A DNA stretch of 26,571 nucleotides, from contig CAZLXW010000053.1 of NCBI GenBank assembly GCA_964563505.1, forward strand, positions 1 to 26,571, in the 5' to 3' direction. The notes beneath the pieces are model-generated. The model was not told the DNA's origin, searched no databases, and saw nothing but the letters and a program-made list of their open reading frames with translations. This stretch comes from UBA1351 sp964563505. Lineage in GTDB: Bacteria; Bacillota; Clostridia; Lachnospirales; Vallitaleaceae. The translations under genes and the position numbers were made by a program. This document shows, in pieces, positions 1 through 8,546 of this stretch (the first letter of the stretch is position 1; each line of letters starts with the position of its first letter).

Positions 1-1
1 T

Positions 2-1750
2 AATGCAAAATACATACATTCTAATTTGGCCATTCGTTACATACAAAAATACGTAGAACAAGATCAGAATAAAGATAATAACTCTATTGTCTTCAAAGAA
101 TTCAGTATCAATCAAGATATAGAATATATTTTAGAGGAAATCATGAAAACTTCAGCGGATATTATTGGATTTTCATGTTATTTGTGGAATATAGATATGA
201 TTCGGCGTCTTAGTCGAAATATAAAAATGATTCGTCCGAATGTCATCATTGTCTATGGTGGGCCGGAAGTAACATATACATCAGTTCAGGAAATTGATAG
301 TAATAAATATGTAGATATCATTGTAAAAGGTGAAGGTGAAAAAGTCTTTGCCGATATATTAAACCATTTGGACCATTTAGAAAAGGTCAAGGGCATTACA
401 TATCGTCGTCAAGATAAGGTCATTGACCAAGCGAATGGTATGGGAATTGATTTTTCTGATGTTGTTTTTCCCTATGAACCGAACCTGGACCATTTAGAGC
501 ATCGTATCATCTATTATGAGACCAGTAGAGGGTGTCCGTTTAATTGTCAGTACTGTTTGTCGTCGGTTGAAAAAGGTGTGCGGTTTAGGCCGATAGAGAT
601 GGTGCAAAAAGAATTGCAGTTTTTCTTGGATGCTAGAGTTCCACAAGTTAAGCTTGTGGATAGAACCTTTAATGCTAGGCGAGATCATGCCATAGCAATT
701 ATGGAGTATGTCATAAAAAAAGATCAAGGGTTAACCAATTTTCACTTTGAAGTGGCCCCGGAATTAATTGATGACGATTTTTTAGCATGTCTTGCTAAAG
801 CTAGACAAGGATTATTTCAACTCGAAATTGGTGTTCAATCGTCCAATCCGAAGACCCTGTCGATTATACAACGTAAAAATGATTTGAAACAAATTCCGCA
901 GGTTGTAAAAAAAATCAAGACTTTGAATAAGGCGCATATACACTTAGATCTCATCGCCGGATTGCCGGAGGAAAATCTATCTGCATTCAAAGATTCTTTC
1001 GACTACGTTTACGCTATGGAACCCGATCAATTCCAATTAGGGTTTTTAAAAATATTAAAAGGGGCAGGACTTTTTTATGCAGCAAAAGATTATGGAATCA
1101 AATATCGGGATTATCCTCCCTATGAAGTGATATCAACACATGCTTTGCCATTTGATGATGTGATGAAGTTAAAAGTTGTGGAAGAGATGGTTGAAAATTT
1201 CTATAATAGCGGACTATTTAATCAAACTATGCGTCGACTTGTTAATGTTTATGAACGTCCCTATAATTTATATGAGGCATTAGGTCGCCAATGGATAGAG
1301 CGTGGCATGCATCATGTAAAGCATAATAAACTGGATTTATATAATTTTGTTTATGAATATATTCTTCAATTGAATCTTTCAGATAGGATGAAAGAGGAAT
1401 ATTGTGATTGGCTGCAGATGGATTATGCTCTCAATGAGAAACCAAAAAAACAAGCCGAATGGATGACCATGAATTTTGTAGAGTCGACACTTCAGCGTTA
1501 TTTACTGGAAGTTTTACAAGACCATCATGTATGGCAAGAAGAATCCGGCGAATATACAAGCAAGCAACTATCACGGATGTATCATATTGACAAAATTGAC
1601 AACAAAAATTTATTACAAGCATTGCCCTTGACCCATCGGATTGACGCGAGAGCAAGAGAAGGGGAGCAAGGCGCATATATATTAATTAACTATGGTCGAC
1701 GTGACTTTATTCATAATAATGGAGAGATGGTAAACATCAACCTGGAATGA
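2..1750 (+). CDS. B12-binding-domain radical SAM protein with DUF4080 C-terminus (5' end cut by window)
   Basis: This is a cobalamin-binding-type radical SAM protein of unknown substrate. The frame is open from the first bases and reads NAKYIHSNLAIRY, which is the expected extreme N-terminus of this family after about 8-10 residues. The true start is therefore just outside the window, and the TTG at 26 is not a real start. An N-terminal Rossmann-like B12-binding region (visible residues about 1-140, with GFSCYLWN and YGGPEV) is followed by the radical SAM core. The core carries CPFNCQYC (C-x3-C-x2-C, near visible residue 178), which ligates the 4Fe-4S cluster and SAM. The C-terminal roughly 130 residues fit DUF4080. 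The stop is 18 bases before the preferred nth start, so the genes are probably co-transcribed. The family assignment is firm; the reaction is unknown, and it could be a methyltransferase or another tailoring enzyme. Confidence 0.9.
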   Translation, partial: NAKYIHSNLAIRYIQKYVEQDQNKDNNSIVFKEFSINQDIEYILEEIMKTSADIIGFSCYLWNIDMIRRLSRNIKMIRPNVIIVYGGPEVTYTSVQEIDSNKYVDIIVKGEGEKVFADILNHLDHLEKVKGITYRRQDKVIDQANGMGIDFSDVVFPYEPNLDHLEHRIIYYETSRGCPFNCQYCLSSVEKGVRFRPIEMVQKELQFFLDARVPQVKLVDRTFNARRDHAIAIMEYVIKKDQGLTNFHFEVAPELIDDDFLACLAKARQGLFQLEIGVQSSNPKTLSIIQRKNDLKQIPQVVKKIKTLNKAHIHLDLIAGLPEENLSAFKDSFDYVYAMEPDQFQLGFLKILKGAGLFYAAKDYGIKYRDYPPYEVISTHALPFDDVMKLKVVEEMVENFYNSGLFNQTMRRLVNVYERPYNLYEALGRQWIERGMHHVKHNKLDLYNFVYEYILQLNLSDRMKEEYCDWLQMDYALNEKPKKQAEWMTMNFVESTLQRYLLEVLQDHHVWQEESGEYTSKQLSRMYHIDKIDNKNLLQALPLTHRIDARAREGEQGAYILINYGRRDFIHNNGEMVNINLE

Positions 1751-1768
1751 CATTAGAAAGGGATGAAG

Positions 1769-2431
1769 ATGAATAAAAAAAGAAAAGAAAAAATACTAAA
1801 GATGTTGGATGAACATTATGGTGTAGAATATGTGTGTTACTTGAATCACCAAAAACCATATGAGCTTTTAATTGCAACGATGTTAAGTGCTCAATGCACC
1901 GATGAACGAGTAAACATAGTGACAGAGAAGCTGTTTAAAAAGTATACATCTTTAGAAGCTTTTGCTGGTGTTGAGATTAAAGAATTGGAGAAAGATATTC
2001 ATTCGACAGGTTTTTATCGCAATAAAGCGAAAAATATTAAAGCATGTGCAAATGAGTTGTTAGAACGGCATAATGGAATTGTACCGGAAGACATTGAGTT
2101 GTTGGTGAATTTATCCGGAGTCGGTCGAAAGACCGCCAATGTTGTTCGTGGACATATCTATGATTCTCCGAGTGTTGTTGTCGATACGCATGTTAAGCGA
2201 ATTTCAAACAAGCTAGGGTTTACATCTTTAGAAGATCCGGTTAAAATCGAATACGATTTAATGGAAGTACTACCCAAAGAGCATTGGTTGAGGTATAATA
2301 CTCAAATAATCGCTCATGGACGTCAGATTTGCATGGCTAGGAATCCAAACTGTGAAGAATGTTTTTTATTAGCGCAGTGCCCGTGGGGGTTGAAAAAACG
2401 TTGTGAAGATTTGGAGGAAGAAAATGAATAA
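1769..2431 (+). CDS. nth: Endonuclease III (DNA glycosylase/AP lyase)
   Basis: Base-excision repair enzyme that removes oxidised pyrimidines and cleaves abasic sites. The helix-hairpin-helix with the catalytic lysine is visible in LSGVGRKTANVV (K121), and the catalytic aspartate lies in VVVDTHVKR (D139). The C-terminal 4Fe-4S cluster motif is complete: C-x6-C-x2-C-x5-C in CMARNPNCEECFLLAQC. The length (220 aa) is normal. There are two ATGs, at 1763 and 1769. The ribosome binding site AGAAAGGG (1755-1762) abuts the first but is about 7 bases from the second, so I chose 1769; the alternative adds only two residues. The 3' end overlaps udk by 8 bases, which indicates translational coupling. Confidence 0.95.
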   Translation: MNKKRKEKILKMLDEHYGVEYVCYLNHQKPYELLIATMLSAQCTDERVNIVTEKLFKKYTSLEAFAGVEIKELEKDIHSTGFYRNKAKNIKACANELLERHNGIVPEDIELLVNLSGVGRKTANVVRGHIYDSPSVVVDTHVKRISNKLGFTSLEDPVKIEYDLMEVLPKEHWLRYNTQIIAHGRQICMARNPNCEECFLLAQCPWGLKKRCEDLEEENE

Positions 2432-3038
2432 GCCTATCGTGATTGGTATAGCAGGAGGAACTGGGTCCGGAAAAACGACACTTGTCAATCGATTAAAATC
2501 TGTATTAGATGATCAAGTAGTGACGATTTGTCATGATTATTATTACAAAGCCAATGCGGATATGCCGCTTGAAGAACGTAAGCTGCAAAATTATGACCAT
2601 CCAAATGCTTTTGAAACGGAATTGATGACAGAGCATCTAAAACACTTAAAGGAAGGGCAAACGATTCATTGTCCAATCTATGATTTTGTAGCGTATACAA
2701 GGAAGAAAGAATGTTTAGAAATAAAGCCCAAACGCGTGATTATTGTGGAAGGGATCTTGATTTTTGAGAATAAAGAATTGGTTGATGAACTTGATATCAA
2801 AGTGTTTGTTGATACCGATGCTGATGTTCGAATTATTCGGCGAATCATTCGTGACGTCAAAGAACGTGGACGGAGCTTGGATTCAGTAATTGCACAATAT
2901 TTAACAACGGTAAAGTATATGCATGATGAATTTGTTGAACCAAGTAAACGAAAAGCAGATGTCATTATACCGGAAGGTGGACACAATCAAGTGGCTGTTA
3001 ATATGCTTGTTGAGCAGATTAGAACTCTGTTGCGTTAG
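2424..3038 (+). CDS. udk: Uridine kinase
   Basis: Pyrimidine salvage: phosphorylates uridine and cytidine to UMP and CMP. The protein begins MNKPIVIGIAGGTGSGKTT, a Walker A P-loop (residues 11-18), followed by the family hallmarks ICHDYYYK, the YDHPNAF segment, PIYDF and the EGILIF strand. It is 204 aa, typical for Udk. An in-frame upstream ATG at 2403 lies inside nth without a ribosome binding site. GGAGGA at 2413-2418 is correctly spaced for the ATG at 2424, so that start is chosen. The gene overlaps nth by 8 bases and ends 15 bases before the pyrophosphatase gene, all in one probable operon. Confidence 0.94.
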   Translation: MNKPIVIGIAGGTGSGKTTLVNRLKSVLDDQVVTICHDYYYKANADMPLEERKLQNYDHPNAFETELMTEHLKHLKEGQTIHCPIYDFVAYTRKKECLEIKPKRVIIVEGILIFENKELVDELDIKVFVDTDADVRIIRRIIRDVKERGRSLDSVIAQYLTTVKYMHDEFVEPSKRKADVIIPEGGHNQVAVNMLVEQIRTLLR

Positions 3039-3053
3039 AAGGTAGGGGATAGA

Positions 3054-4712
3054 ATGAAAGAAAAGGTTTATGTTTTTGGGCATCAAAATCCGGATACAGA
3101 CTCGATTTGTGCGGCCATAAGTTATAGTTATCTTAAGAATCGGTTGGATGAGAGTCATATTTATGAACCGGTTGCATTAAAAAATGTGAACAAAGAAACA
3201 CAATTTGTCTTGAATCATTTTGGCGTTGATGAACCTCGTATTGTATCGAGTTTGAAACCGCAAGTACTTGATATTAATTTGCCTGGATTTTTATTATTAT
3301 ATGAAACGGATTCCATAAGAAAAGCATTGCTTCTTATTAGTAGTCAAACCGGTCGTGTGGCTCCGGTAACCGATAAAAAAGGCCGATTAATCGGTGTGGT
3401 TTCAATTTCGGATCTTATTCCTCGTATGCTAAATCTGGGAAATCGAGATGTGCTTAAGTTATCAAAAACACCTATTGATAATATTATTGATGATTTAAGA
3501 CTTGAAGAAATCTCTGAAAAGCAATCCAATAAATATATAAAAGGTTCGGTTCATATTTCAACAGATTTACAGGACGAAAAACACTTGAAAAAACTGCAAA
3601 AGCGAGATCTTGTTTTGTGTAATCGTTTTGAGTTTGCGTCATATTTAGGACGAGCTTCTGTCATTATAGTCAGTGGTGTTGAAACGAAACAAGACAAAGA
3701 AGACCTTGTTGAAAGTTATCAAAAATCCCTGAAAGATCGACCGATAGAAACACGATGTTTTGTATCGGATAAGAGCGCGTTTGAATTAGTTAAACCTCTT
3801 GCACAAACAGCGCCTATTCGTGATGTTGTTGTCAAAGGGGATCTTGAATATTTTGTAACTTATGAGACCATTGACGATGTAAAGAATAATATGTTGTCTT
3901 CGCGATTCAGGCGCTTCCCGGTTGTGACAGAAAAAGGTGAAGTAATTGGAATGATTTCCCGAAGTGATCTTATTGATATTAATAAGAAAAAGGCTATTTT
4001 AGTAGACCACAACGAACGTGGCCAATCCATTGAAGGTATCGAAGACATTGATATTCTTGAAATTATCGACCACCATCGTGTTTCTGATATTTCAACAGTG
4101 ACACCACTATATTTTCGTGTCGAACCGGTGGGTTGCACATGCTCAATTATTTGTAGAATCTATGAAGAACAAGGGATAGAGATTCCTGAAGAGATTGCCG
4201 GCTTAATGTTAAGCGCGATTATATCGGATACATTGTTGTTTCATTCACCGACATGTACGGACTTTGATCGTGAGATGGCTGAGCGCTTGAGTGATATCAC
4301 CGGAGTTGATATGCAGCTTTATGGTATGGAGATGATTCGTGCCGGTTCAAGCATGCAAGAAGAATCGCCAGAACATATTTTAAGCTATGACCGCAAACGA
4401 TTCATGTTTGGTGAATATAAGGTTTCAATTTCTCAGATTAATACAGGTGATTATGAAGGCTTGTTTGAAGTATATGATGACATTATAGAAGAAATGGAAG
4501 TGATGGCAGATAAAGATGGACTTAATCTAGTTGTCCTTCTTGTTACAGATGTAGTTGTGGAAGGCACAGAATTGATTGCCATAGGAGATGCTCGCTGGAT
4601 TGCAGAAAATGCTTTCCATCTTGAAGAAGATGATCAAAGCATTTTCTTGCCAGGAGTCTTTAGCCGAAAGAAACAAATCGTTCCTAAATTAATGAATGCG
4701 GCCAAACTATAA
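3054..4712 (+). CDS. Manganese-dependent inorganic pyrophosphatase with CBS and DRTGG regulatory domains
   Basis: Family II (DHH) inorganic diphosphatase that hydrolyses pyrophosphate to two phosphates and pulls biosynthetic reactions forward. Domains in order: N-terminal DHH with FGHQNPDTDS metal ligands (residues about 7-16); a first CBS repeat (about 60-125, VAPVTDKKGRLIGVVSISDL); a DRTGG-like insert (about 130-245); a second CBS repeat (about 250-310, FPVVTEKGEVIGMISRSDL); the rest of the DHH domain with VDHNE (about 317) and IDHHR (about 338); and C-terminal DHHA2. At 552 aa it is the long, nucleotide-regulated form; known relatives are controlled by adenine nucleotides binding the CBS pair. 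It is the last gene of the first operon, and a terminator follows directly. Confidence 0.93.
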   Translation: MKEKVYVFGHQNPDTDSICAAISYSYLKNRLDESHIYEPVALKNVNKETQFVLNHFGVDEPRIVSSLKPQVLDINLPGFLLLYETDSIRKALLLISSQTGRVAPVTDKKGRLIGVVSISDLIPRMLNLGNRDVLKLSKTPIDNIIDDLRLEEISEKQSNKYIKGSVHISTDLQDEKHLKKLQKRDLVLCNRFEFASYLGRASVIIVSGVETKQDKEDLVESYQKSLKDRPIETRCFVSDKSAFELVKPLAQTAPIRDVVVKGDLEYFVTYETIDDVKNNMLSSRFRRFPVVTEKGEVIGMISRSDLIDINKKKAILVDHNERGQSIEGIEDIDILEIIDHHRVSDISTVTPLYFRVEPVGCTCSIICRIYEEQGIEIPEEIAGLMLSAIISDTLLFHSPTCTDFDREMAERLSDITGVDMQLYGMEMIRAGSSMQEESPEHILSYDRKRFMFGEYKVSISQINTGDYEGLFEVYDDIIEEMEVMADKDGLNLVVLLVTDVVVEGTELIAIGDARWIAENAFHLEEDDQSIFLPGVFSRKKQIVPKLMNAAKL

Positions 4713-4730
4713 TTGTACATTTTAAATAAG

Positions 4731-4779
4731 TACTTACTCAGCGCTGATGAAATGCTCGTATTGAGTAAGTATTTTTTTT
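4731..4779 (+). terminator. Rho-independent terminator after the pyrophosphatase gene
   Basis: A perfect 10-bp inverted repeat TACTTACTCA (4731-4740) / TGAGTAAGTA (4762-4771) encloses a 21-base loop and is followed by eight T residues (4772-4779). It lies 18 bases after the pyrophosphatase stop. The hairpin overlaps the last codons of the convergent yesL-like gene, so sequence there serves both as coding DNA and as terminator. Confidence 0.8.
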
Positions 4780-5372
4780 GTAATAATAGTACTATTTAGC
4801 CATGCAATGATACCCATTCCGAAGAACATGAAAATAAACAATTCAACGGCGCCTAAGAAAATCAATGCAATTACTATAACAGCAACCGTATTGAATAAAG
4901 ATGCTAAAACGGTCCAAGGTAAGTGTTTATTTGCGAGTAAAAATGAGTTCTTGATAATATCGAGGAATTTCAAATCAGAATGCGCCAACAGTGGGAAGGC
5001 ATAAGTTGAGATAAAAGAAATCTCGATAAAAATAAATAAGTAAAAGGGAAGAATGTACACGCTGCCAAATTGGTTGGTCCAAATAAGAAAGATATTAAAC
5101 AAGCTGACAACAACAAAAAACATGGTAAACAAACCGACAAGTAGCGATGTTAAAAAGCGTTTTCCGAAACGTCTAAAAAACTGTTTGAAAGGATACCCTT
5201 CGCCGGAAACGACACCTGCATACATTCCTGCATATAAACCTGTTAGTGCAGGACCGCTTAGTATTCCGACGCTAAATACGGTAATTAGTAGCCATACAAT
5301 GTTTAGGACCAGAACATCAAATACAATCGTTCCGTATCGTTGAAATGGTCCGTCTAAATCAAATATTTTCAC
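4734..5372 (-). CDS. YesL-family (DUF624) integral membrane protein
   Basis: A 212-aa polytopic membrane protein of the YesL/DUF624 type, with about five hydrophobic segments (for example IVFDVLVLNIVWLLITVFSVGIL near residues 17-40, then segments near 75-100, 105-130, 148-180 and 180-203). The N-terminal KIFDLDGPFQRYG and the SGPALTGLYAGM segment are typical of the family. Homologues often sit near carbohydrate ABC transporters, but their function is not established, and no such transporter is next to it here. The start is GTG at 5372 with AGAGG about 8 bases upstream. It is a single-gene minus-strand unit between two plus-strand units. The assignment is from sequence pattern only. Confidence 0.8.
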   Translation of the reverse strand: MKIFDLDGPFQRYGTIVFDVLVLNIVWLLITVFSVGILSGPALTGLYAGMYAGVVSGEGYPFKQFFRRFGKRFLTSLLVGLFTMFFVVVSLFNIFLIWTNQFGSVYILPFYLFIFIEISFISTYAFPLLAHSDLKFLDIIKNSFLLANKHLPWTVLASLFNTVAVIVIALIFLGAVELFIFMFFGMGIIAWLNSTIITKKILTQYEHFISAE

Positions 5373-5485
5373 AATATAACCTCTTTCTGAATGTATTAAA
5401 ACATAATCTATGTATTTAAAGTATTATATCATAGGATAAAACGATTGGGAAGGTGTTCTGATCAGTGAATTTGTCTAAATTTACC

Positions 5486-5514
5486 TTGTCATAGGACTAA
5501 AGACCCGTTATAAT
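5486..5514 (+). promoter_or_regulatory. Sigma-A-type promoter for the FapA-like gene
   Basis: TTGTCA (5486-5491), a 17-bp spacer and TATAAT (5509-5514) lie 40 bases before the FapA start codon. Five of six -35 bases and all -10 bases match consensus. Confidence 0.75.
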
Positions 5515-5553
5515 AGACACAAGACGAGTTAATAGAAATGATGAGGTGAAGGA

Positions 5554-7161
5554 ATGTTTGAGCATATTTTGTATTCAAATGAATTTTTTTCTTTAGTTGA
5601 AGAGGAAAAATTAATATATGTTAAAGTGAAATCAAAGGGCTATGAAATTAATGATTTTAAAGCCTTTATTCAAAACATTCCCAGAATCAAAGTGACCCAA
5701 TTTAGTCATCTTAGAAGTGCAATTGTACATGGCATTGATAAATATATTGTTATTGGTGAATATAAACCACTTATCGAAATCCAAGTATCAAAAGATCGTT
5801 TTACGGCATATGGTATTATAAATATGACCCAAGAAGAATATGACCAAGCAGATAAAGATACATTGATTGATGAGATTATTAAACTTTCAAGTCAAGAAGG
5901 CGTTGAATATGGTATGGATATGTCGGAGGTTATTGATAATATGCAGCCGATGCATCCTTTTGTGATTGCACACGGTATGCATCCGGTTCAAGGTGAAGAT
6001 GCAATTATTCGACTCTACGAAATTGAGGATGCGAAACCACAAATATATCAAGACGGTAAGGTGAATCATTACGAACTCAATCTAATTAATAAAGTAAATG
6101 AAGGGGAGTGGGTTGGTGAGAGGATCGAACCCAAAGACGGGATACCGGGAAGAACAGTATTTGGTGAGATTGTGCCGGCACTTCCGGGACATCAAGAAAA
6201 GTTGATCTATGATCGAAAATCCATACAGGCGATTTTGGATCCGGACCACAAAAAAACCGTTTTGCATGCGAGGAGAATTGGTGCGGTTGTTTATGAAAAC
6301 GGTGTTCTGAGTGTCTGTAATTACCTTGAAATTGATGGTAAAGTATCCTTTAAAACAGGCAATGTTGATTTTGACGGATATGTCGACATAAAAGATTCTG
6401 TTGAAGATAATTTTTCGGTGAAAGCGGATAATGATATACAGATTATGGGTGATCTTGGTGTTGGTGCTGTTGAGCACATTGAAAGCCGTGAAGGCAGTAT
6501 TTATATTCGTGGGGGTATTGCAGGCCAGAATAAGGCGGTTATTGTTTGTGAAGGAGATTTATTCACAAAATTTGTTGCAGATTGTGAGATTATCTGCCAA
6601 GGAACCGTACATATCGGCTACTACGCAATTAATGCAAAAATAAAAGCAAAAGAAGTGATTCTTGAAGGGTTTAATAGCCGTATCATCGGTGGAATGATTG
6701 ATGCGGATGTGCGTGTGTATGCAGGAGAGATTGGCAGCCGTGCAGAAACAGCAACGGAGATTTGTGTTCGAGGATTTAATCGACAAGCAATGCGTGAAGA
6801 ATATGATTCTATCGATGCGACCGTTGAGAAACTCATGAAAATGGGACAACTGTTAAAGCAAAAGATGACCATCTATACAAGTAGTGGGAAATCAGGGTTG
6901 GAAGTAGATGAAGCAGAAGAATTGGAAAAGTTGGAAGTAGAATATGAACGATGTCAAAAAACGTTAAAAATCTATGTTCAACGTAAGAAAAACTATCGTT
7001 CGTATCTCCAAACAAGAGGTGAAGGAGAGATTCGAGCCCAAAAAACAATTTACCCAAATGTCGACCTTAAATTAAAAAATGAAGTTATTCGTATTCGTAA
7101 TCAAGAGAATGCGAATACCTGTTACTACTATAAAAACCATCAAGTACTTAATGATTTATAA
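5554..7161 (+). CDS. FapA/DUF342 family protein
   Basis: A 535-aa cytoplasmic protein of the FapA (flagellar assembly protein A, DUF342) family. An N-terminal region (about 1-180) precedes a long, repetitive beta-rich stretch (about 190-410). That stretch has recurring turns such as SVEDNFSVKADNDIQIMGDLGVGAVEHI and SREGSIYIRGGIAG, consistent with a right-handed beta-helix. A charged helical C-terminus (about 420-510) is probably coiled coil. The start ATG has a strong GAGGTGAAGG site and its own promoter. No flagellar or spore genes are adjacent, so a flagellar role is not supported here; many Firmicutes have FapA-like proteins of unknown function. It overlaps folC tail to tail by 14 bases. 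Confidence 0.85.
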   Translation: MFEHILYSNEFFSLVEEEKLIYVKVKSKGYEINDFKAFIQNIPRIKVTQFSHLRSAIVHGIDKYIVIGEYKPLIEIQVSKDRFTAYGIINMTQEEYDQADKDTLIDEIIKLSSQEGVEYGMDMSEVIDNMQPMHPFVIAHGMHPVQGEDAIIRLYEIEDAKPQIYQDGKVNHYELNLINKVNEGEWVGERIEPKDGIPGRTVFGEIVPALPGHQEKLIYDRKSIQAILDPDHKKTVLHARRIGAVVYENGVLSVCNYLEIDGKVSFKTGNVDFDGYVDIKDSVEDNFSVKADNDIQIMGDLGVGAVEHIESREGSIYIRGGIAGQNKAVIVCEGDLFTKFVADCEIICQGTVHIGYYAINAKIKAKEVILEGFNSRIIGGMIDADVRVYAGEIGSRAETATEICVRGFNRQAMREEYDSIDATVEKLMKMGQLLKQKMTIYTSSGKSGLEVDEAEELEKLEVEYERCQKTLKIYVQRKKNYRSYLQTRGEGEIRAQKTIYPNVDLKLKNEVIRIRNQENANTCYYYKNHQVLNDL

Positions 7162-8404
7162 GAGCCCTACGAAATGGATATGCGATATAAAAGGAACCAC
7201 AAATGACGAAATGTAAAGGTGTGGTTCTTTTTTTGAGCCTATTTTTAATGTATAAAATGCATTCATCTAGATTTGAAATTGTGGTATAATCTTGGCTGTT
7301 ATACAGATTGGCTTCCAAAGCGCGTGGGCTATTTGGTGTGGTAAGTATAATTTCGGATGCTAGTGAAGCGAGCAAAGAAAGTCCTCGTTGATAGTTCTTG
7401 CCTTTTAAAGACCCGAAGACAAGAATAATGGGGACGCTTGATCTTGTTTTTTGGGCAAGAAGATGCTGGTATAATGCAGTGAGTCCGTCTTCGTTATGAC
7501 TACCGTCTAGAGTAATCGTATGCCCATTTTGTTCAAAGGTTTCAATGCGACAAGGATAATGGAGCTTGCTTAGTCCAATGCGTGTATTTTGGGAGAGGAG
7601 AGGATAACGTTTGTTCAAATAAGTAATGATGCTTAAAACGCCAAAAAAATTATCAACCTGATGTGAGCCATTAAGGGGAAGTGGTAAATATTCCATAAGG
7701 CCAATGGAAGACGTGTTGAGATAATCTTTACTAACATAACAAGGTGCGTTTAGTGTAGTTGCATAAGAACAAATTGCTTCAATAACTTCAATCTTATTTG
7801 GATTAATGAAAACTGGACAATTTGCTTGAATAATTCCTGCTTTGTGCATAGTAATATCCATCAGAGAAGGTCCTAAAAATTCTGTGTGGTCATAACTAAT
7901 AGACGTGATGAGCGCAGCTTCTATATTTTTGAATACATTCGTTGCATCATCTCTGCCACCCATAAGTGTTTCGATAATTGCTAAATTCACATTAGCTTTG
8001 TACATAGAGTAAAAGGCGATAGCGGTGAGGCATTCGTATTGGGTTGGAAGTTGTTTTTCGTTAGATTGTAAACGCTCATAAGCGATTTGAATCTCTTGTG
8101 TTGCATTATTCATTGCCTTAACAGAAATCATTGAACCGTTTATATGAATACATTCTCGATAGTCGTCAATATATGGAGATGTATATGTTGCGCATGAATA
8201 TCCGTTAGCGCGATATATAGAATCAAGCATTATGGTACAAGAACCTTTGCCGTTTGTTCCTGCAATATGAATGACAGAGAGTTCTTCGTGGAAATTGCCA
8301 AGCTCCTCAAGTAAATTAAACATACCTATAAGGTCCATTTTATCAGAAAATGGTGGGACTGAGTCTAAAAAAAATGTGTAATGATATCTTGTTTTATTAT
8401 CCAT
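7148..8404 (-). CDS. folC: Bifunctional folylpolyglutamate synthase/dihydrofolate synthase
   Basis: A Mur-ligase-like ATP-dependent enzyme that adds glutamate to dihydropteroate or folates. Visible motifs: P-loop IAGTNGKGSC (about residues 46-55), the ETLMGGRDDATN segment (usually E-x-G-x-GGR-x-DATN), SYDHTEFLG, MHKAGII, and the C-terminal domain signature LDGSHNEDGL (about 285). It is 418 aa, which is normal. The start ATG has AAGGAG upstream and a good promoter, divergent from the GntR gene. The LM in ETLMGG and the DGSHNEDG form are mild departures from consensus. The 3' end overlaps the FapA-like gene, and its last codons carry that gene's terminator. Which of the two activities dominates cannot be told from sequence. 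Confidence 0.9.
   Translation of the reverse strand: MDNKTRYHYTFFLDSVPPFSDKMDLIGMFNLLEELGNFHEELSVIHIAGTNGKGSCTIMLDSIYRANGYSCATYTSPYIDDYRECIHINGSMISVKAMNNATQEIQIAYERLQSNEKQLPTQYECLTAIAFYSMYKANVNLAIIETLMGGRDDATNVFKNIEAALITSISYDHTEFLGPSLMDITMHKAGIIQANCPVFINPNKIEVIEAICSYATTLNAPCYVSKDYLNTSSIGLMEYLPLPLNGSHQVDNFFGVLSIITYLNKRYPLLSQNTRIGLSKLHYPCRIETFEQNGHTITLDGSHNEDGLTALYQHLLAQKTRSSVPIILVFGSLKGKNYQRGLSLLASLASEIILTTPNSPRALEANLYNSQDYTTISNLDECILYIKNRLKKRTTPLHFVICGSFYIAYPFRRALINH
7189..7234 (+). terminator. Rho-independent terminator for the FapA-like gene, inside the folC 3' coding region
   Basis: AAAAGGAACCAC (7189-7200) pairs, with one G-U wobble, with GTGGTTCTTTTTTT (7221-7234), across a loop of about 18-20 bases and ending in a T tract. 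It lies 28 bases past the FapA stop and within antisense folC codons. Confidence 0.75.
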
Positions 8405-8440
8405 AAGAGCTCCTTTGTTTTGTGACGATTGATGCCATTT

Positions 8441-8469
8441 ATTATAACGGAATCTATGGAAAGTGGCAA
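8441..8469 (-). promoter_or_regulatory. folC promoter
   Basis: Reading the minus strand: TTGCCA (8469-8464), a 17-bp spacer and TATAAT (8446-8441), 37 bases from the folC ATG. It sits back to back with the gntR promoter. Confidence 0.75.
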
Positions 8470-8476
8470 TGGAAAC

Positions 8477-8505
8477 TATACATGATTTTGGGAGAATGCT
8501 ATAAT
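8477..8505 (+). promoter_or_regulatory. Promoter of the GntR-family regulator gene
   Basis: TATACA (8477-8482; four of six consensus bases), a 17-bp spacer and TATAAT (8500-8505), 42 bases before the start codon. Its -35 is only 8 bases from the divergent folC -35, so a protein bound here could affect both genes. Confidence 0.6.
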
Positions 8506-8546
8506 GAGAATAAAATGTAAAAAGAAAAGAGAGTAAGGGTGATTAA

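Noticed and set aside
26..28. TTG as the start of the first radical SAM gene
   Set aside because: The frame continues upstream as NAKYIHSN, a conserved start region of the family, and there is no ribosome binding site before the TTG.
5053..5343. Plus-strand open frame within the yesL-like gene
   Set aside because: It is antisense to a coherent membrane protein, with a threonine/proline-rich sequence of no known type.
5373..5553. Small RNA or riboswitch between yesL and the FapA-like gene
   Set aside because: Apart from two promoter-like regions there is no stable hairpin or known aptamer pattern in this stretch.
6082..6849. Minus-strand open frames inside the FapA-like gene
   Set aside because: No ribosome binding site, no family resemblance, and the composition mirrors the sense gene; treated as chance frames.
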